Shown here: positions 25,378 through 34,047 of the stretch, piece by piece
Layout of the letters: each line of letters starts with the position of its first letter
Numbering within the stretch: the first letter of the stretch is position 1
Source of the DNA: CAZUDO01 sp964618895
GTDB taxonomy: Bacteria; Desulfobacterota; Binatia; DP-6
Assembly: GCA_964618895.1 (NCBI GenBank)
Contig: CAZUDO010000057.1
Coordinates: forward strand, 1 to 64,000
DNA: 64,000 nucleotides
Direction: 5' to 3'
The notes under the pieces: model-generated
Seen by the model: the letters and a program-made list of their open reading frames with translations, nothing else
Database searches by the model: none
Told to the model about the DNA's origin: nothing
Position numbers and translations under genes: made by a program

Positions 25378-27993
25378 ATGACGCGTTTTTGGCTGTTGGC
25401 ACTCGTCTTTGGTCTCGGGCCCGTGGCGCTCGCCGCTCCGGCGGCGGCCCTGCCCGACTGCCACGGCGGCACGGTCACCGAGCTGCGCGTCGGTCGCGGG
25501 CGGGTCAAGCTGCGTGGCAGCGTCACCGCCCGTGGACTGACGCCGGCGACGCTGGTGGCGGGCGGGGGCTTGCGCCTCGAGCTGGTCGATGCCGACGCGC
25601 CGATGACGGTGCTGGCGAGCGTAGCCGTCCCGGCGGCGCGTTTCGTCACCCGCGGCGCGACCACCACGTACGACCGCATCGGTCCGCTGAGCGGACGCAT
25701 CGTCCTGCGCAGCGCCCGGCGTCAGCCCGACACGGTGCGCATCGACTGGGCGAGCGCCATGCCCCCGCTACCGGGCCCGCCCGCCCCCCGCACGCTCCGC
25801 GCGTTCCTGACCACCGGGGCCGGCTGTGCGCGCACGTGCGTGGCGCCGTGCACGCCGAACGGAGGGCAACTGCACTGCGGCCCGAGCGCCGTGTACGTAC
25901 CCGCGGCGGACGAGGGCTTTGGCCGGCTGCGCGGCGGCGGCGCGCACCGCTCGGCGCTGTGCGGACTGGCGATCGATCCCGCCCGCCGCTGCGATTCGTT
26001 GATCGACGAGCACTGTCTGCTGCCGTATCCGTCGTCGTACTTCCTGCGCAGCGACCCGACCACGCCGACCGGGCTGCGCGTCGACTACGGCCCCGACAGC
26101 CTGCCCGCCAACACCGGCGGCAAGCGCGTCGACCCGACCGATTGGAACACGCTCGACGGCTTCAGCCCCGGTCCGGTCCTCCTGGCGCTGTTCCCCGATA
26201 CCGGAGCGCCGGTCGACCTGACGGCGTCGAAGGTGGCCTTCCACACCGACTTCGCGCGCTCGCTCGACGCCGACCATCCGACCCTCCTGGTCGAGGCCGA
26301 CAGCGGTCGCCGGGTCGTGCACTTCGCCGAGATGGACGCCAACGTCGACGACGTGACCCGGAAGGCGCTCATCATCCGGCCAGGGGAGCGCCTGCGGGAC
26401 GGGACGCGCTATCTGGTGGCCATCCGCAATCTGGTCGACACGCAGGGCCGGCGGATCCGGCCGCGGCTGGTGTTCCGTGCGCTCCGCGACGGGGCGTCGG
26501 TGGACGAGCTGGCGGTGGCGTGCGGCGGTGCGTGCGCGACCGCCCTCGGCGCCCGCCGGGCCACGTTCGCCGACATCGTGCGCCGCCTGCGCGGGCGCGG
26601 TGTCGATTCGGCGTCGCTGGTACTTGCCTGGGACTTCACCACCGCCAGCACGCAGGCGCTGACGGGGTGGATCCGGGCTGTGCGCGACCAGGCCTTCGCC
26701 CTCGGCACGCCGGCGTTCAGCGTGACGGGCTTCGACGATGGCCCCGGAGGCACGGGACGCAACGCCAACATCTTCCGGCGCATCGAGGGCACCTTCCAGG
26801 CGCCGCTGTTCATGACCGCAGACGCCCCGGCGTCGCGGCTCAACCTGGTGGACGGCGTGCCGCGCCAGAACGGCTTCGGGACCATCCCGTTCGTGGTCGA
26901 CATCCCGCACATCGCGGTCAACGCCGGCGGCGCACCGCGGCCCGGGCGTCCCACGCTCTGGGGGCATGGCCTGGTGGGCAACCGCTTCCAGCTCGGGTCG
27001 CTGTCCCTGCTGGCCAACGCGTACGACTTCGTGATCGCCGCGGTCGACATGCAGGGGATGTCCAACGCCGACGTGGGCCCCGCCATCGTGCCGCTGACGC
27101 TCGACTTCTCGAACTTCCACTACATTCCCGAGCGGCTGCACCAGGGGTTCCTGAACCACCTCCTGCTCGGGCGTCTCCTCGGTGACCCCGTGCGCGGGTT
27201 CAACACGCACCCGGCGTTCCAGTTCGGGCCGGCGGCCACCGGCATCATCGACACCACCGAGGTGTACTACTCGGGCGGCAGTCAGGGCGGTATCTTCGGC
27301 CTCGCCATCATGTCGATCGCCGAGGACTTCAAGCGCGGCTTCGTGGCCGTGCCAGCGGCCAACTACTCGACCCTGCTGCACCGCTCGATCGACTTCAACC
27401 CGTACGTGGCGCTCATCCGCTCGAGCTACCCCGACCGGCTCGACGAGCAGGTGCTGCTGGCGCTCGGCCAACAGCTCTGGGACCGCGCCGAGCCGCAGGG
27501 CTACATGAACCACCTGGTGAGTGGCGACCTGTCCGACCCGCCGGTGCCGCACAAGGTACTGATCCACATGGCCACCTACGACTCGGAGGTGGCGAACCTG
27601 GGCACCGAGATCATGGTGCGCTCGCTCGGCATCCCGCAGCTCGCGCCCGTGCATCGCCGCTTCTTCGGCATCCCCGAGTTGGACGCCCCCTTCGACGGGT
27701 CGGCGTTCGTCGAGATCGACCCGCAGCGCGGCTTCTCGCGCTGCAACACGCCCGGTACCACCGACGCCGGGGCGACCTGTACGACCGATGCGGACTGCCC
27801 CGGGGCCGGCGATCCGCCGCGGCGTACGCGGTGTGCCTCGGGCGTCCCGCCGATCAGCAACATGCCGCCGTTCTTCAACAACCGCGCCCACGGCTCGACC
27901 AGCGTCCCCACCGCCGGGGCACAGATCGACGCTTTCCTGCGCCCCGACGGGATGATCCGGCAGTTCTGCGCGGGGGCGTGCGACCCGGAGTGA
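25378..27993 (+). CDS. Secreted alpha/beta-hydrolase-like protein, paralogue of 1044-3680
   Basis: 871 residues. The signal peptide is MTRFWLLALVFGLGPVALAAPAAA. The N-terminal beta domain differs from the paralogue, but from about residue 200 the two align by motif: LLPYPSSYFL, NTLDGFSPGPVLL, WGHGLVGNRF (oxyanion region) and the nucleophile elbow YYSGGSQGGIFG with Ser expected as nucleophile. A Cys-containing insertion (CNTPGTTDAGATC) precedes the end. Probably an extracellular hydrolase acting on a bulky ester or polymer; no substrate can be named. Its stop overlaps by 4 bp a GTG that opens a truncated SDR frame. Confidence 0.75.
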   Translation: MTRFWLLALVFGLGPVALAAPAAALPDCHGGTVTELRVGRGRVKLRGSVTARGLTPATLVAGGGLRLELVDADAPMTVLASVAVPAARFVTRGATTTYDRIGPLSGRIVLRSARRQPDTVRIDWASAMPPLPGPPAPRTLRAFLTTGAGCARTCVAPCTPNGGQLHCGPSAVYVPAADEGFGRLRGGGAHRSALCGLAIDPARRCDSLIDEHCLLPYPSSYFLRSDPTTPTGLRVDYGPDSLPANTGGKRVDPTDWNTLDGFSPGPVLLALFPDTGAPVDLTASKVAFHTDFARSLDADHPTLLVEADSGRRVVHFAEMDANVDDVTRKALIIRPGERLRDGTRYLVAIRNLVDTQGRRIRPRLVFRALRDGASVDELAVACGGACATALGARRATFADIVRRLRGRGVDSASLVLAWDFTTASTQALTGWIRAVRDQAFALGTPAFSVTGFDDGPGGTGRNANIFRRIEGTFQAPLFMTADAPASRLNLVDGVPRQNGFGTIPFVVDIPHIAVNAGGAPRPGRPTLWGHGLVGNRFQLGSLSLLANAYDFVIAAVDMQGMSNADVGPAIVPLTLDFSNFHYIPERLHQGFLNHLLLGRLLGDPVRGFNTHPAFQFGPAATGIIDTTEVYYSGGSQGGIFGLAIMSIAEDFKRGFVAVPAANYSTLLHRSIDFNPYVALIRSSYPDRLDEQVLLALGQQLWDRAEPQGYMNHLVSGDLSDPPVPHKVLIHMATYDSEVANLGTEIMVRSLGIPQLAPVHRRFFGIPELDAPFDGSAFVEIDPQRGFSRCNTPGTTDAGATCTTDADCPGAGDPPRRTRCASGVPPISNMPPFFNNRAHGSTSVPTAGAQIDAFLRPDGMIRQFCAGACDPE

Positions 27994-28067
27994 CGGCCTT
28001 CGCCTCCCGGGGCCGCGTCGCGCTCGTCACCGGCGCGTCCTCCGGGATCGGGCGGCGATGGAGTTGA
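27990..28067 (+). pseudogene. Truncated short-chain dehydrogenase (first 25 codons only)
   Basis: GTG 27990 overlaps the upstream stop (GTGA) and reads VTAFASRGRVALVTGASSGIG, the N-terminal Rossmann nucleotide-binding motif TGxxxGIG of SDR oxidoreductases. The frame stops at 28067 after RRWS. A full SDR needs about 250 residues including the YxxxK motif. The stop of the opposite-strand methyltransferase begins 1 bp further on, so the rest of the SDR was deleted at this junction. Confidence 0.65.
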
Positions 28068-28068
28068 G

Positions 28069-28701
28069 TCAGTCCTTCGCGAACACCACGAACGTCTGCT
28101 TGGGGAGGAAGTCGTACTCCTGCTCGACGCGGTAGCCGGCGGCCGCGAGTTCGGTGCGCACCACGTCGGACGGCGAGATGTGGCCGACCAGCCACGGGAG
28201 AAAGCTGTTCTGGTTGTAGTCGATGATGGCGACGCGGCCGCCGGGCCGGAGGATCCGTTTGAGTCGCGCGAAGTATGCGGGACGATCCTCGAGATGATGG
28301 TAGGTGTTGCACGTGAAGACCAGGTCGACGCCGCCTTCGGGAAGATGCGTGTCCGCCGGCACGGCGAGGACGGTTTCGATGTTCCGATGGCCCGCGACTT
28401 CGGCGCGCTCGGCGACGTACTGCACCATGTCCGCGTCGATGTCGACGGCATAGACCCTGCCTGACGACCCGACCGCGTCCGCGAGCCGGAACGTGAAGTA
28501 GCCGCCACCGGCCCCGAGGTCGGCGACGTGGTGCCCTGGCCGGATGCCGAGGGCCTGGATCACACGCGCGGGGTGCTGCCACCGATCGCGAAAGACCCCC
28601 CGATACGATGCCGACTTGAATGGCGCCGTGGAACCGACGAACAGGACGATCCCCGCACAGGCGGCCGCGGCGACGATCACGCTGGTGGTTTGCATTGCCA
28701 T
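28069..28701 (-). CDS. Membrane-anchored class I SAM methyltransferase
   Basis: About 210 residues. An N-terminal hydrophobic helix (TTSVIVAAAACAGIVLFVG) should anchor it or act as a signal. The core is a Rossmann methyltransferase: HHVADLGAGGGYFTFRLADAVG (motif I), VYAVDIDADMV, DLVFTCNTYHHLEDRPAY and RILRPGGRVAIIDYN. This is the 'UbiE/Methyltransf_11-like exported' type often seen near cytochromes and lipoproteins. The start is placed at 28701 just before the hydrophobic segment; a further ATG lies at 28782. The stop abuts the SDR remnant. Substrate unknown. Confidence 0.75.
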   Translation of the reverse strand: MAMQTTSVIVAAAACAGIVLFVGSTAPFKSASYRGVFRDRWQHPARVIQALGIRPGHHVADLGAGGGYFTFRLADAVGSSGRVYAVDIDADMVQYVAERAEVAGHRNIETVLAVPADTHLPEGGVDLVFTCNTYHHLEDRPAYFARLKRILRPGGRVAIIDYNQNSFLPWLVGHISPSDVVRTELAAAGYRVEQEYDFLPKQTFVVFAKD

Positions 28702-28845
28702 CAGCCTCTGGGAGAGCAAGGGGGATGCCAATCGTCGGACGGGGTACGCACGCGAAACTGCCGCCACCACGACGGTATGCACGTGGCGGGCGGCGCGGTC
28801 CGCCTATGGCGCCGTGCACCGGGTGCAGCGAGGACTATGCGCCGC

Positions 28846-30051
28846 TCAGGCGATCACGCCGGCGTCCTTCCAGGCGCCGATCTCCTCCCACGTGCAGCCG
28901 AGCTCCAGGAGCACTTCCTCCGTCTGCGCGCCGGCGTCCTGTGCCCCGCGCGCGACCGTCGGCGGCACGCCGTCGAACTGCACCGGGTTGGCGCACACGC
29001 GCACCGGGCCGTCGGGCGAGGGCGACTCGAGCAGGTAGCCGTTGGCCTGCACCTGCGGATCGTCCGGCAGGTCGATGGGGCTCTGCAGGGGGCCCCAGAT
29101 GCACTCCGACGCCCGCAGGACGGCTTCCCACTCGGCGCGCGGCCGGGTGGCGAAATGGCGCGCGATCTCGTCGGCGATCGTGGCACGGTTGTCCTGGCGG
29201 CTCTGCGGCGTGGGATGGCGTTCCAGGATGTCCTGGCGGCCGATGGTCTCGGCGAAGAGCGGCCAGAAGCGCTCCGACTGGAGCATCATGAGGACGATCC
29301 ACTTGCCGTCGGCGCACTGGTAGTTGCCGACCAACGGGTTGGGCGGAATCTTCATCTCGCCCGACGCCGGCAGCATGCGGCCGTAGAGGAGGGCGGCGGT
29401 GATGTCGGGCGACAGGACCCACATGGCGGTGGCGAGCAGCGACACGTCCACCTCGGTGCCGTGGCCGGTGCGCTCGCGCCGGAAGAGCGCCGCCGCCACG
29501 CCGCCGGCGATGCACATGCCGCCCATGAAGTCGCCGAAGGCCGGACGCTGGTGGATGTGCGGCTGCCCGGGCGTGGAGTAGCGGTCGGCGATCCCGCCAC
29601 GGGCCCAGAAGGATACGCCATCGTAGCCGCCGCGGCGGGCGTCCGGGCCCCTGGCGCCCTGGCCGTGGCCTTTGGCGTAGACCAGGCGCGGGTTCACGGG
29701 CCGGAGGTGGTCCCAGGTGATCTGCAGGCGCTCGCGGGCGTCGGGGAGGAAGTTGGTCAGGAACACGTCGGCGCGCTCGACCAGGCGGTAGAGGAGGGCG
29801 CGGCCGGCGTCGGTGCCGAGGTCGATGCCGACGCTGCGCTTGTGGCGGCCGATCTGCTCGATGATGAAGTTCCGGCCGGAGGCGCCGGGGATCAGCCCGC
29901 CGGTGATGAGCCCGCGGATGGGGTCGCCGAACTTGGGATGCTCGACTTTGATCACCTCGGCGCCCCAGTCGCCGAGCGCCGCCCCGGCCGACGGCACGAA
30001 GCCCCAGTCGGCCACCTCGAGCACACGCACGCCTGCCAGTACGGGTTCCAT
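28846..30051 (-). CDS. CaiB/BaiF family CoA-transferase
   Basis: About 401 residues, a full-length class III CoA-transferase: LAGVRVLEVADWGFVPSAGAALGDWGAEVIKVEHPKFGDPIR, with the GxDxIKVE-like block, then IEQIGRHKRSVGIDL, NFLPDARERLQI (the expected Asp nucleophile region), GHGQGARGPD, and GTEVDVSLL. It moves CoA between carboxylic acids as a half-reaction of catabolic acyl activation. The start at 30051 is set by the family N-terminus. It is divergent from a second, double-length CaiB gene, with an 86-bp shared upstream region. Confidence 0.92.
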   Translation of the reverse strand: MEPVLAGVRVLEVADWGFVPSAGAALGDWGAEVIKVEHPKFGDPIRGLITGGLIPGASGRNFIIEQIGRHKRSVGIDLGTDAGRALLYRLVERADVFLTNFLPDARERLQITWDHLRPVNPRLVYAKGHGQGARGPDARRGGYDGVSFWARGGIADRYSTPGQPHIHQRPAFGDFMGGMCIAGGVAAALFRRERTGHGTEVDVSLLATAMWVLSPDITAALLYGRMLPASGEMKIPPNPLVGNYQCADGKWIVLMMLQSERFWPLFAETIGRQDILERHPTPQSRQDNRATIADEIARHFATRPRAEWEAVLRASECIWGPLQSPIDLPDDPQVQANGYLLESPSPDGPVRVCANPVQFDGVPPTVARGAQDAGAQTEEVLLELGCTWEEIGAWKDAGVIA

Positions 30052-30137
30052 GGCCGGACAGTAGGAGGGCCACACGCTCACGGTCAAGGGTGCCGATGGC
30101 TCTTGCCGGCGTGAACGTGAGCGGAGTAGAGGGGCGC

Positions 30138-32510
30138 ATGCCGGCCCCGTTGGCCCATCTCCGCGTCGTCGACCTGACCGACCTGCGCGGCGCACTGGCC
30201 GGGCGCATCCTGGCCGACCTGGGCGCCGACGTGATCAAGGTGGAGCCGCCGGGCGGCGACCCCGGCCGCCTGACCGCGCCGTTCGCCGGCGGGGTCGCGG
30301 CGCCCGACCGCTCCCTGCCGTTCCTGTTCCGCAACGCCAACAAGCGCGGCCGGGTGCTCGACCTACACGCGGCCGAGGGGTGGCGGACGTTCTGCGACCT
30401 GGTCCAGCACGCCGACATCCTGCTCGAGAACCTCGGCCCCGACGGCCAACGCCGGCATGGTCTCGTGCCCGCCGAGGTGCGGGAGCGCCATCCGCACCTG
30501 ATCCACGTCGCGCTCGCCGACTTCGGCCTCTCGGGACCACGCGCGAGCTGGCGCGCCGAGCCGCTCGCGGCCTTCGCCGCCTCGGGAGCGCTGCACGCCG
30601 CGGGCTTTCCCGATCGGCCGCCGTGCTGGCTGCCCGGCTACCTGGCACACGACTGCGCCGCCATCTTCGGTGTGGCCGGAGCGCTCACGGCGGTGCTCGA
30701 CCGTGCCCGTCACGGGGCCGGACAGACGGTCGAAGTGTCGGTGCAGGAGGCGGCGTTGGCGGGCCTCACCCCGTGGTCGATTCCGCTCGCCGACTACGCA
30801 CGCCACTATCCCATGCTCCCGACCGCCGCGCCCCGGAACGCCGACGGCGCGTACTACGTCCTGCCGACCGCGGACGGATACGTCCGGGCGCTGCCGGCGT
30901 CGCCGCGCCAGTGGAAGGCCTGGATCCACCTGATCGACCAGGAAGAAGCGCTCGGCGGGCCGGAGTGGGATCATGCCCTCTTCCGCCTGCTCAACAGCGA
31001 CGTGATCCGGCTCCTGGCGACGCAGGCGTTCGAGCACCGCCCGCGTGCCGAGGTCCTGGCCCGGGGCCGCGCGCTCGACGTGCCGATCGTGCCGGTCAAC
31101 ACGCCGGACGAGTTCGTGGCCGAGGAACAGACACGCGTGCGCGGTTACTTCCGGAAGACCGGATTCCCCCACGTCGGTGCGGCGCCGTTCGCGCCGTTGC
31201 CGGTGAACCTGTCGGCAACGCCCGCCGTGCTCGCGCGGCCGGCCCCCGCCCCCGGGGCCAACGACGGCGCGGGGTTTGCGCCGCGGCCGGGCGAGTCTCC
31301 GCCGGGGGGTGGCCAGGGCCCGGTGCTCGCCGGAGTGCGCGTCGTCAACCTGGGGGTCGGCGCCGTCGGCCCGGAGATCGCGAGCCTGCTCGCGGACCTG
31401 GGCGCCGAGGTGATCAAGGTCGAGTCGCGCGCCAACATCGATTTCCTGCGCCGGGTGACGGTCGAGCCCGACACGCCGAATCGTGCCTGGACCTTCAATG
31501 TCGAATGCCGCGGGCAGCAGAGCGTCTGTCTCGACTTGCGTACGGCGCGCGGCCGCGAGCTGGCGCTGGCGTTGTGCGCGCACGCCGACGTGGTGGTCGA
31601 GAACAACCGCGGCGGCGTGGTCCGCAGCGCCGGCCTCGACTACGAGGACGTGCGCCGTGTGCGACCCGGCGTCGTCTACGTCGCCTCGCAGGGCTTCGGG
31701 CGCGGCGGGCCGCTCGGCGAGGCGTCGGCGTTCGGCCCGCTCAACTCGAGCTTCGCCGGGGCCAACTGGCTGTGGAACCATCCCGACGCCCCGTATCCCG
31801 CCGGGTCGTCGCTCAACCACCCCGATCACATCGTGAGCCGGCTCGGGGCCGTGGTCGTGCTGGCGGCACTCGAGCACCGCCGGCGCACCGGCGAGGGACA
31901 GTTCCTGGAGATGGCGCAGACGGAGGCGGCGGCGTACCTGCTGGGCGAAGTCTACCTGGAAGGCCCGTGCACCGGCCGGCCGCCGGTGCAGCGCGGCAAC
32001 GCCTCGATCACCGTGTGCCCGCACGGCGTGTATCCGTGCGCCGGCGACGACCGCTGGTGTGCCATCGCCGTCGTCGGCGATGATGCCTGGCAGCGCTTCG
32101 CATGCTGCCTCGGCTGGCCGGACGACCCGGCACTGACGACGCTCGCCGGCCGTCTGGCGGAGCGCGAGGAGCTCGACGCTCGGGTGGCGGAGTGGACGCG
32201 GACGCGCACGCCGGAAGAGGCGGCGGCAACCCTCCAGACGGCAGGCATCTCGGCCATGGCGGTGCAGAACGGCGACGACCACCGCGCCGACCCGCACCTG
32301 GCGGCCCGTGACGCGATCGTCACCGTGACCCACGCCGAGATCGGGGCCGAGCGCCAGGTGCGCAACCCCATTCGCCTGAGCCGCACGCCGCTCGCCCCCG
32401 AGCGCGCGGCGCCGCTGCTGGGCGCGCACACCGAAGCGGTGCTCGGCCGCCTCCTCGGCCTCGGGCGGGACGAGATCGCCCGCCTGGTCGAGGAGGGTGT
32501 CTGCCGGTGA
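30138..32510 (+). CDS. Tandem fusion of two CaiB/BaiF CoA-transferase domains
   Basis: About 790 residues, twice the family length. Domain 1 (residues 1-370) starts LRVVDLTDLRGALAGRILADLGADVIKVE and contains NLGPDGQRRHGL and GQTVEVSVQEAAL. A Pro/Gly/Ala linker (GFAPRPGESPPGGGQGP) follows. Domain 2 starts VLAGVRVVNLGVGAVGPEIASLLADLGAEVIKVE and contains CLDLRTARGRELALAL and GQFLEMAQTEAA. Class III enzymes are interlocked dimers, so a fusion can form an intramolecular pair with only one working site. ATG 30138 has an AGAGGGG site; GTG 30090 and ATG 30096 lie upstream in frame. It is followed by the PhyH gene. Confidence 0.9.
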   Translation: MPAPLAHLRVVDLTDLRGALAGRILADLGADVIKVEPPGGDPGRLTAPFAGGVAAPDRSLPFLFRNANKRGRVLDLHAAEGWRTFCDLVQHADILLENLGPDGQRRHGLVPAEVRERHPHLIHVALADFGLSGPRASWRAEPLAAFAASGALHAAGFPDRPPCWLPGYLAHDCAAIFGVAGALTAVLDRARHGAGQTVEVSVQEAALAGLTPWSIPLADYARHYPMLPTAAPRNADGAYYVLPTADGYVRALPASPRQWKAWIHLIDQEEALGGPEWDHALFRLLNSDVIRLLATQAFEHRPRAEVLARGRALDVPIVPVNTPDEFVAEEQTRVRGYFRKTGFPHVGAAPFAPLPVNLSATPAVLARPAPAPGANDGAGFAPRPGESPPGGGQGPVLAGVRVVNLGVGAVGPEIASLLADLGAEVIKVESRANIDFLRRVTVEPDTPNRAWTFNVECRGQQSVCLDLRTARGRELALALCAHADVVVENNRGGVVRSAGLDYEDVRRVRPGVVYVASQGFGRGGPLGEASAFGPLNSSFAGANWLWNHPDAPYPAGSSLNHPDHIVSRLGAVVVLAALEHRRRTGEGQFLEMAQTEAAAYLLGEVYLEGPCTGRPPVQRGNASITVCPHGVYPCAGDDRWCAIAVVGDDAWQRFACCLGWPDDPALTTLAGRLAEREELDARVAEWTRTRTPEEAAATLQTAGISAMAVQNGDDHRADPHLAARDAIVTVTHAEIGAERQVRNPIRLSRTPLAPERAAPLLGAHTEAVLGRLLGLGRDEIARLVEEGVCR

Positions 32511-32576
32511 CGACAATCCACTGGCCGCGCTCGGGCGTGGGTTGACCGCGACCGGCGCGCCGCAGTAACGGGACCC

Positions 32577-33440
32577 ATGTCCGTCCCGCGCTTCCCGGCC
32601 ACGACCGACGGGGCGACGGTCGCGGAGGCCCTGCGGGCCCAGGGCTGCGCGATCGTCGAACGGCTCGTGCCGGTGGAGATGCTCGACCGGGTACGGAGCG
32701 AGCTGGCACCGTATCTCGAGGCGACGCCGTACGGTCCGGACGAGTTCGCCGGCCGTCACACCCGGCGGACGGGTGGTCTCATCGCCCGCTCGGTCACGGC
32801 GCGTGAGGTGATCATGCACCCGCTTGCGCTGGCGACCACCGGCGACATCCTCGGCCACGCCACCGGGTTTCAGCTCCATCTGACGCAGGTGATCGCCATC
32901 GGCCCCGGCCAGCCCGGCCAGCAGATACACCGCGACCAGTGGGCCTTCGACTTCTTCCCGTTCCCGCCCGGCTACGAGGTCCAGTGCAACACCATGTGGG
33001 CGATGACCGACTTCACCGACGCCAATGGCGCCACGCGCGTGGTGCCCGGCAGCCATCGCGCCGAGGATCGGCGTGCCTACGCCTGCGGGGAGACCGAGCC
33101 GGCCGAGATGCCCGCCGGGTCTGTGCTGTTCTACACCGGCGCGGTGTATCACAGCGGTGGCGCCAACCGCTCGACGAGCGTGCGCTACGGCCTCAACGTC
33201 ACCTACGCGCTCAGCTGGCTGCGGCAGGAGGAGAACCAGTACCTGGCCGTGCCGGCGGAGATCGCGCGTGGGCTGCCCGATGCGCTGTTGCGGCTGATGG
33301 GCTACGCCCGCGGCGCGTACGCGCTCGGATACGTCGACGATCTTCGCGACCCGCTCGACGTGCTCCGCGGCGCGGCCGCGACCGGGGTGGCGCTGGGCGA
33401 TCTGCAGGCCGCCGCCGAGCGGGTGCGGCGGCCGGGGTAA
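32577..33440 (+). CDS. Phytanoyl-CoA dioxygenase (PhyH) family protein
   Basis: 287 residues of the Fe(II)/2-oxoglutarate oxygenase fold. The HxD facial-triad start is IHRDQWAFDFF, the distal His is in YTGAVYHSGGANRS, and the 2-oxoglutarate-binding Arg is probably in NRSTSVRYGLNVTY. Family sequence ANGATRVVPGSHR is present. It would hydroxylate a substrate such as a branched acyl-CoA or a secondary metabolite. It follows the double CoA-transferase at 66 bp on the same strand, which suggests a shared catabolic role. Confidence 0.9.
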   Translation: MSVPRFPATTDGATVAEALRAQGCAIVERLVPVEMLDRVRSELAPYLEATPYGPDEFAGRHTRRTGGLIARSVTAREVIMHPLALATTGDILGHATGFQLHLTQVIAIGPGQPGQQIHRDQWAFDFFPFPPGYEVQCNTMWAMTDFTDANGATRVVPGSHRAEDRRAYACGETEPAEMPAGSVLFYTGAVYHSGGANRSTSVRYGLNVTYALSWLRQEENQYLAVPAEIARGLPDALLRLMGYARGAYALGYVDDLRDPLDVLRGAAATGVALGDLQAAAERVRRPG

Positions 33441-33449
33441 CCGAAGCGG

Positions 33450-33533
33450 GAGGCGACCGCTATCGTCATACAGCAAGAGCCCGCCGAGCAGGAGGCGACC
33501 GCGATCATTGTACAGCAAGAGCCCGGCGAGGGG
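33450..33533 (+). repeat. 42-bp tandem duplication (2 copies) carrying an RBS and the GNAT N-terminus
   Basis: Copy 1 is 33450-33491 and copy 2 is 33492-33533, with about 36 of 42 positions identical (GAGGCGACCGC..., then TACAGCAAGAGCCCG). In the GNAT reading frame they encode EATAIVIQQEPAEQ and EATAIIVQQEPGEG. Each copy contains a GGAGG-like site, so the translation start region has been duplicated. Confidence 0.8.
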
Positions 33534-33548
33534 ACGGCGGCGCGGGAC

Positions 33549-33956
33549 TTGATCGTGCAACTCGATGCGGAGCTGGCGGCGCGCTATCCCGCCAGCGCCA
33601 TTCACGGCCTGCATGCGGGCGACGCTGCAGACCCGGAGCTCGTCTTCCTGGTCGCGCGCGTCGACGGCCTCCCGGTCGGTTGCGGTGTGCTCCGGCGCCT
33701 CGCCCCGGGCGTCGGCGAGGTGAAGCGCATGTTCGTCCTGGCGACGCACCGCGGCCAGGGCGTCGGGCGCGCCGTGCTGGCCGCGCTCGAAGACAAAGCC
33801 TACGCGCGCGGCGACACGCTCCTGCGCCTGGAAACCGGCGCCCGCCAGCCCGAAGCGACCGCCCTGTACCGCGCCGCCGGCTACACGGAGATCGACCCCT
33901 ACGGCGAATACACCAACGACCCGTTCAGCGTCTGCTTCGAAAAACAACTCAGGTAA
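33549..33956 (+). CDS. GNAT-family N-acetyltransferase
   Basis: 135 residues from the first standard start codon (TTG 33549), with a clear GNAT core: VFLVARVDGLPVGCGVLRRL, EVKRMFVLATHRGQGVGRAVLAALE (motif A, Q/RxxGxG/A), LRLETGARQPEATALYRAAGYTEI and the family ending DPFSVCFEKQL. GNATs of this type normally begin about 15 residues earlier with 'I.IxxExP...aRxLixeLdaxLaxxYP'. That extension is encoded here (IIVQQEPGEGTAARDLIVQL), but the frame from the PhyH stop (33438-33440) to 33549 holds no ATG, GTG or TTG. AGGAGG at 33490-33495 precedes ATC 33504 and ATT 33507. The gene may use ATT, may be truncated to TTG, or may be read through from phyH. Substrate unknown. Confidence 0.8.
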   Translation: MIVQLDAELAARYPASAIHGLHAGDAADPELVFLVARVDGLPVGCGVLRRLAPGVGEVKRMFVLATHRGQGVGRAVLAALEDKAYARGDTLLRLETGARQPEATALYRAAGYTEIDPYGEYTNDPFSVCFEKQLR

Positions 33957-34047
33957 AGCGGGGGGAGATGGCGGAACGACGCTCCTCCGCACCGGCGCCC
34001 AGGCTACGCGGACTGCCGCCTGACCGCACCGGCCCGAGGAGCCCCGG

